From NCBI GenBank assembly GCA_947359465.1, contig OX375872.1, positions 84,190,931 to 84,254,930 on the forward strand: 64,000 nucleotides of DNA. Reading direction: 5' to 3'. This stretch comes from Metellina segmentata. Lineage: Eukaryota > Arthropoda > Arachnida > Araneae > Tetragnathidae. Under the pieces are notes generated by a model, which was not told the origin of the DNA, did no database searches, and saw only the letters and a program-made list of their open reading frames with translations. Position numbers and translations under genes: made by a program. Shown here piece after piece: positions 57,673 to 64,000 of the stretch. Within the stretch, counting starts at the first letter, position 1. Each line of letters begins with the position of its first letter.

Positions 57673-58748
57673 ATAATTTTGCCATAATATAGAGATCTAA
57701 TTTGATAATGCGACAGTTTTTTTATTTATTCATGTACATAGTCGCGGAAAAAAACCAGAACCACCTTGCTTTATTCGAGCAGTTTTAACAGTAGAGAAAA
57801 TACAAAGATGGCTCTTGACAGAAACTAACGTCTTCTAAAAATTCAAATTCATAAAATTTGCATAAGAGGCCGTATTCATATTAAATTGAGCACCATAATT
57901 TTCAATAGGAACCCCCTATTTCGGCATACAATTTCATATCTATGTATCAAAATTTAACTTCAGATACCAAATTTCATGTCACTAGGTTTTACCGTTTCGA
58001 AGTTACGAGTACAGAAAGATTGGAGCTCCAAATGTTAAATCAACTTCTTACACTTTTATGTGCATTTCTTCCTAAATAATATTTCTATAGCGCTGATATT
58101 TTGCACCATGATACTGTTAAACAACCAAAACAAAATCCATTTGATATTTTATTTTAAAAATAGTTTTTAGCGTGCAATAATAATTATTAAATTAATCTTT
58201 GAAAAATTATAAATTGGAACCTATATTTTGATGGGAATCGATTTAAAAGGACTTATTGGTTTTAGCCATGAAAAATTTCAACTCATTCCGGTAGTTAGTT
58301 TTTGAGCTACGTTAAATTTTCCTCATTATTGCGATTATAGGTAGCAACCAAAAGTTTAAAAAACATCTGACGAACCTTGGATAACAATTCTTGGATCGTT
58401 TGCACTTGCATAGTTAACATAATATTGTAACTATCAAATCGTTTGGACTTGCGTAATAATTGTAATAATGGACAATATGCATGATTTTCAAATTCATTTT
58501 AAAATAAAAGAGCACGAAAAACTACGTAGAAAAATGCCACTTAAACTGCAATCTGACGACATTAATTATATTTAAAACGCTTTTCAAATTGCTCTGACGT
58601 CACTTTTAACGAAAACTGCAGTCGCTGACGATTCTTGCCTGTGACGTCATCGTACATGATTTTCCCATCGAGCGTTCCTTGAACTTTGTTATCTCTATGG
58701 GTATCTTTTTAGTAGTCTTATATTTACAGATTTTTGATTAATTCAGCA

Positions 58749-58965
58749 ATGGAAGGTTCGAAAATAGTTAAAAAGAAGAATTACAAATATTGTATTGTTC
58801 CGTTTGTGTCATAATTCAACGATTAAAACACCAAAAAGGTATTTTTTGTTGTACCAAAATATGAACAAGTTCGTAGAAGATGGTGCGGCGTTATGAAAAG
58901 AGATTAAAAGAAAAACAAAAAGCTGTGTTCTACTTCTTGCTTGCATTGCTGTGTGAAGATCATTT
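58749..58965 (+). pseudogene. THAP-type zinc-finger domain, frameshifted
   Basis: Starts at ATG 58749: MEGSKIVKKKNYKYCIVP, then a shifted frame STIKTPKR, then FFVVPKYEQVRRRW and VMKRD, and at the end CEDHF. The pattern YCxVPxC…TPxxxFFxxPK…RRxxWxxxxRRD…CxDHF is the THAP DNA-binding domain, as in P-element transposase. Frames break at several places. Confidence 0.75.
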
Positions 58966-60468
58966 TTCGGTTAGTTTAAAATACCAAAAATTATTTATAT
59001 TTTTAATTGTTTTTAAATAAGAATTGTGTGATTTAATCTTGTGGATGACTGATAGTGTTTTAGCTAAAACGAAAAATTTCTTTCTGTATCAAATCACTCA
59101 TAATAAAGAATTTCTTGTTTCATGAAAAAGAATTTAATAAATAAATATAGGAATACTATATATTTATAAATAAAAAAACTGGTTAAAAAATATAGACAGA
59201 GCTAACATCAATAAACATTGAATTATTATACTCATGATAATTAATTTGCAGTTATTCATGCACTTGGTAAAACTGTGTTATATTTCTTCTTTAAACAGAA
59301 TGATAAGTATTATGGAATAAGTGTCATTGGAATTCAGATTTATAATTAAAAAATATTTCTTCTAAATTTGAAATTTAAACTTCAATTTTTTTTTACATTA
59401 CATAAATGTATATAAATATAATTATTTTAAAAGTGAAAAGTAAGAATAAACGTAAAATTAATCTATTAAAAAAAAGCATTGTACAAATATTTCTATTAAA
59501 AATAAGAAATTAAAGTTAAAAACTAGTGTTACCAAATTTTGATAAATAGTGCTACAAATGAAAGTTTTTAATTTATATATTAATTTATTTATTTTATAGT
59601 TGGAGAATGACATGGAAAACTACTGGGAGTATCGTCTCTCTTTCGGAGTACGAAGCAACATAGCTTTCATCCTATTTGTTTAGCATTAAAACTAATATTT
59701 TTAAACAATTACGAATTTTGTTTTAAATTTGCATAATCTTATAAAACTGCAAGGCTTCAAATTATTGCAATTTCAATCAAATTATCACACTACCTTCTTC
59801 ATGGTTTAAAATGTTGGACTACCAAATGTTGTATTCAATATTTAATGCAGTAGCAATTCTCGCAACAAGTTTCTCTACACATGTTATTTTTGGATCATCC
59901 TTTAGTACATTACATTTTACCACTTCAATATACTTTAAAAATTATTGTTCACTAACTAACAAAAATAATTTTGCTAAAAAATTAACGTTGAAAATTAATT
60001 TTAAGTTATCTTTCAAAATTCACTATTTTGATACCCCTACAATTTTAATCTACTTTGAAATTATTTTCCTAACATAAAGCTCTTATTTGATATACTATTC
60101 TAATTATCTATATAAAAAATCTATTTCAGAATGAATTGTGTTATTTATTAAGGAAAAGAGAACAACTATTAGTATTCTATTTTCTTATGTACAACTTTTT
60201 GATAATAGCACTACTCTTTAAAAGCAATATAAAAATACATTTTTTTTAAAAATAAATATGTTGTACAAAATATTATCTTATTTATACTACGCCTTTCATT
60301 TCTACTCCCATAAAATTTGGATGGTTTCCCAGAAAAGAAAACATGAATATATCATCCAATTTAGGTAGATTATCCGACTGGCCTTTTACAAAGCCTTGTT
60401 CTACTGTCGTCATTTTAAAAGAAGAAATCTGTATAATAATAATAATGTAAAGACTATAATTCTACATC

Positions 60469-60690
60469 GCCGACCAACCGGTCTAGTGGTTAAGGTGTTG
60501 GCCTCTGGATCGGAAGGTTCCTGGTTCGAATCCGGGGTCAGGGCATGGATGTAATTGTGCTGGCCTTAGTTAGGGGTAGTGATGGTCGCCCATTAGGTGT
60601 CCCTTCACAAATGACCATCGCTTCCCGGCCTTGCAGTGGCCTATGATTAGCAATCAAGTGCCCGCCGTAATTAAAAAAAAAAAAATAATA
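60469..60690 (+). mobile_element. tRNA-head SINE, family II, with poly(A)-like tail
   Basis: Starts GCCGACCAACCGGTCTAGTG, A box GTGGTTAAGGTG, B box GGTTCGAATCC (intact). The body is GTGATGGTCGCCCATTAGG-like and ends in an A tract (60671-60683). It lies inside the THAP/P-like element. A perfect B box and clean tail suggest a relatively young copy. Confidence 0.9.
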
Positions 60691-61353
60691 ATACAACACA
60701 ATTATTTAAAAAATTAAATTAGCGTAAAATCAATGAAAGCAACCTGAAATAACATGCAGCCGGCGAATGTAGCGAGAGATTTCATGTGCTATGACGTCAC
60801 ACCAAGCTCCACCCCGTTTTCAGTCACGTGACTTCGAAGCGTTTCTTAATACGCTTAAATTAAACTTTTTTGTGATTTTTAAAGTTGATTTTCGGATTGT
60901 TCATGATCGAATTTGTAAAAAAAGTACCATTTTAGGACGTTTTGTGACATAGTGCATATTCCCTATTCTCGTATGGCTGAAAAATACGTTTGAAATAGTG
61001 TTCAAATTTGAAATTCAGGTAGCTCTACAATTAATCTCGATCAACAAGTGGTGACTTTCTATTTCGAGATGATCTCTGAAATTCGCAGAAACTTTAAGAT
61101 TTAATATCTCGGGATATAAAGGTAGTAAAGTCATGAAATTTCATATTTAGAATAATTTAACGATGTAAAATCTGACTATGGCAAATTTTATTGTTTGTAA
61201 ATTTTGTGATATGAAGACGCCTCCTAATTCAATCCTTTTGGATTTAAATTTGTAGAAGACGCTATTCCCTATTGAATGATATATTTGAATTTTCTCTAGT
61301 ATGAATAGTGCTCGAAATAAAGGAAGTAATTCGTTTTTTTCCCCCGCGACTGT

Positions 61354-61969
61354 GCATCACACATGCTAAGTCTCATTGCGATCGAACACTGGCTTCGGGG
61401 TGCTTCGATTTTTTGCAGTAGATTGTGTAAAACATTTGTTAAACATTATATTACGTACAATTCCTGTTACTGACATACACTTTTATTTTCGAACTTGTAT
61501 TTTCAGTAAAAAAATTATTTAAACACAAAAGGTCAACTTTACTTTAAAGTGATATTAAAGGTTTGAACTCAATGGGACCAACAATTGCTCTCCAGGCTCG
61601 AGTACCTGAACAGACGACGATTCCCGGTATCAAATTACATCAATAGTTTCTAAATTATTAATTTCTCGATGATAATAAATGATTAGTAAAGAATGCGTAT
61701 TTCTAATACTCAATATTTAACATGCATAAATGTTTCTCTTTTCTTTTGACGCATGCACAACCTTTATGAATACAAATAAAAAAAATTCTAAAGCTTGAAG
61801 AACAATCTGCCCACTATAGAAAAAAAACCAGTTTCGCATTTCCTGTTCCTCTCACAGATCTCGGCCTCGGTTCTATGATACACACACTAGGAACTCTCAT
61901 GTGGGACCCTGACTGAAAACTATGAAGTAAACTTTGAATACAAAACATCCCTTAACTCCTTTATAATAA
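61354..61969. other. Intergenic, nothing recognised
   Basis: No repeat or coding signal named. Confidence 0.5.
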
Positions 61970-63293
61970 ACTAGCCACTGCGTGGCCAGCACGGTGTTGC
62001 CCGGGACAACTCTTTTAGGGGTGGGGGGGGGCAGGTGTGAACTCAGCTCGCTGAAGCTTCCCAACCCCGTGAATGCTACACATTCCCATTCGGTTTGAAT
62101 CGCAAACCAACACCACAGGCAACGCAATGATGGCCACAAAGTGGCTAGTAATAAATAAATGCCAATAATTTATTTAAAAAATGCGGTGAACACTGACGTC
62201 AGACTTGGCACAATTCCAAATCGTCGAAAAGATTGGTTCAAGGAAGAAAAAAAACTAATAAATTCATTTAAAAATGTTCTAGATTAAATTTGAAAATTCG
62301 GGCAGGACACAAAATTTGCAAAATATCAAGACTACCTGTGTGCCAAATTTCTTGTCATAAAAAAACAATAACGCTTGTCAAACCCCGGTGATTGCTACAC
62401 AATTTCAAAAACGATGGTAATGGCCCATTGTGTTGGTCCAGTGCGACGTTAATTAAATATCTATTTACCAAAAATAATCGCGAAGACGATTCTGAGGACG
62501 AAAAAGAAGCGGGACATCATTGTCTAATGCGCCCATAATCGTATTACAAAAATTAAAAAGTTAAAATTATTTATAATAAGAAAATCTAAAATAAGGTATC
62601 GATCTGATGTAAAATTTTCCGCGGATTTCAAATCCGTTGAAATTTTCAATCTATCTTTAACGATACCGATTTAACAAAAAAGAACTAAACAATGCCAGTC
62701 ACAAATTTTTATTTGTTTAGCTTCCCCTCGCTCGAATCGTTTGTGCGCAGGAAATGAATCTGCGATCTCTTTACAATCTTTAACAATCGCGAAACCAAAT
62801 TCGTATTGGAAAAAATATAAAAGTTGCTACTGAAAAATGATTTATTTAAAGAAAATCACTTTTTTAGTTATCAATCTGATGTAAAATTTTCCGCAGATTT
62901 CAAATCCGTTTAAATTTTTACTCCATCTTTAACGATGCAGGAGATAAGAAAAAGAACTCATGAACTCCTGTTAAAACTGTATATTTGTTTTGTTCGTTCT
63001 CTGAAATCGTTGCTCGGTGAAAAAAAATGAAAGAGAAAAAATAAATTTAGAATCTGTGATCTCTCTTTATGCTGTTATTCTAAGGAAAATTTAATGACAA
63101 TAAATAAATTTAAAAATGTTCTAAATTAAATTTTAAAATTTGGGCTGGACACAAAATTCGCAAATAATTAGGATTATCTGTGTGCCAAATTTCATTAATG
63201 TAAATACCATAGATTCATCAGGACACTGTATACAGAGACAGACACAGAGAAATAGAGACCCAGAGGAACACTTCCTTTTAGAATAGTAGAGAT
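61970..63293 (+). repeat. ACTAGCC-type repeat, copy 4, most complete
   Basis: Runs from ACTAGCCACTGCGTGGCCAG to CACTTCCTTTTAGAATAGTA and GAGAT (63293). It includes GTGTTGCCCGGGACAAC near the start, AAATCAC…TCAATCTGATGTAAAATTTTCC-like segments, and the GACACTGTATACAGAGACAG tail. About 1.3 kb, no open frame of note. It defines the ends used for the other copies. Confidence 0.75.
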
Positions 63294-63723
63294 TAATGTT
63301 TTTTAAATATTAATATAAAAGTGTTGAGTCATTTTTCAAAGCTTCTGTATAAAATCGTGGGAACATTTAAATTTGATTATATCTCTAAAATCGGGCTACT
63401 TTGTTAGAATTTGCATACTAATTAGGTACTAGTTTCTTATCAGAACTCAACATTTACTTCATTAAAAAATTTGTTATTTACTTGTTGTGAGGAATAATTC
63501 GTGATTTCATTGTTTAGTGTAAATATTTTTTTCATATTTTTTCATGGGGGCTCTCGATTTTACTATCAAATAATACTTCAATGCGTGAATTTTATATCGC
63601 AATATAAATCATTCAGCGTATTTTCTTTCAACATGACGAAGTTGAGTGCTAGGGCTTTCTTTTTACTAAATCTCATTTATGCCATTTATTTTCAAATACA
63701 TGCGACGTACTTCGTTTATATTT
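63294..63723. other. Intergenic, nothing recognised
   Basis: AT-rich; an open frame here continues artificially into the SINE head. Confidence 0.5.
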
Positions 63724-64000
63724 GCCGACCAACAGGTATAGTAGTTAAGGTGTTAGCCTCTTGATCGGAAGGTTCCTGGTTCGAATCTGGGTCAGGGCAC
63801 GGATGTTTGTAAGCATGTAGTAGAGGCTGCTGGTGCACCTTAAATCTGTCGTGGACGAAAGTCCTCAAGTTGGGTTGGTTTGGAAGTTTGGAGAGTGGGG
63901 TGCCAGCTCAGGTGTTGCTTCCTCATCTGACCGTGGTTCAAAATTACCAGGTGTTGTCCTCAAATCTTTCCCTTAAGGGACTGATCCCGGACCGTCGTCA
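63724..64000 (+). mobile_element. tRNA-head SINE, family I, cut by window end
   Basis: Starts GCCGACCAACAGGTATAGTA; B box GGTTCGAATCT. Body GTAGAGGCTGCTGGTGCACC and TTAAATCTGTCGTGG, then CATCTGACCGTGGTTCAAAA and CCCTTAAGGGACTGATC. It matches the minus-strand copy at 44522-44855. The 3' end is beyond the window. Confidence 0.9.

Larger units (their letters stand above)
57737..61353 (+). mobile_element. 3.6-kb THAP/P-element-like repeat
   Basis: The two ends are inverted: TAGTCGCGGAAAAAAACC at 57739 and the reverse of CAGTCGCGGGGGAAAAAAAC near 61330-61353. The left 300 bp and right 280 bp match the repeat at 11990-13853. It encodes a decayed THAP domain (58749-58965). A SINE (60469) is inserted. 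No 8-bp duplication was visible. Assignment to the P superfamily is inferred from THAP. Confidence 0.65.

Noticed and set aside
60469..60545. tRNA-like sequence with intact B box
   Set aside because: Part of a repeated SINE with a body and tail and not a free-standing tRNA gene. The same head recurs at 47952, 44854 and 63724.

Overview
The window is AT-rich animal DNA with long introns and many decayed transposable elements. It is most likely from an arachnid, probably a spider. This rests on an arthropod-style gene structure, on a BEL/Pao element, a HARBI1-like transposase and a LINE tail that resemble those I know from spider genomes, and on repeated tRNA-head SINEs. The species cannot be fixed from the sequence alone.

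The one clearly functional host gene is the 3' part of the LIM-domain-binding co-regulator LDB1/Chip (CLIM/NLI) on the + strand. Five coding exons (14257-14379, 17722-17811, 17964-18087, 23330-23457, 24648-24974) join in consistent phase. They encode the end of the dimerization domain, the nuclear localisation signal, the LIM-interaction domain and the natural stop. An 18-nt in-frame candidate microexon lies at 14490-14507. The N-terminal exons are not seen and probably lie upstream of the window. Downstream, 24975-33216 is about 8.2 kb of AT-rich sequence without recognisable transposons and is probably a long 3' UTR plus flank.

The rest is mobile DNA. 0-8.3 kb: a LINE tail, a DD-D transposon remnant, two mariner remnants, and a 3-kb CAGGGTTCCCAC element containing a Harbinger MITE and SINE debris. 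LDB1 introns: nested Tc1/mariner MITEs, a THAP/P-like element, a second CAGGGTT element, a 1.6-kb hAT element with an exact 8-bp target duplication, and a composite ACTAGCC-type repeat. 33.2-40.6 kb: three nested layers, with a CAGGGTGGC-ended element containing an ACTAGCC-type repeat that in turn contains a broken BEL/Pao LTR retrotransposon. 42.4-43.6 kb: inverted ACTAGCC-type repeats. 43.9-46.2 kb: a PIF/Harbinger element with TAA duplications, its transposase interrupted by a SINE. 46.4-47.9 kb: a Tc1-like element. 47.9-54.6 kb: a SINE carrying a 153-bp hAT MITE, a ZMYM-like hAT relic, a hAT fragment, a ZBED5-like hAT relic and a second ZBED5-like element with an exact 8-bp duplication. 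56.4-64 kb: a possible Mutator-like ORF, a Tc1 relic, a 3.6-kb THAP/P-like element, two SINEs and a full-length ACTAGCC-type repeat.

I found no CRISPR array, no bacterial-type operon and no free-standing functional tRNA or rRNA gene. The most interesting items are the LDB1 microexon, an orphan exon in the upstream intron, the transposon-poor 3' region, and transposon families with repeated 5-bp target duplications.
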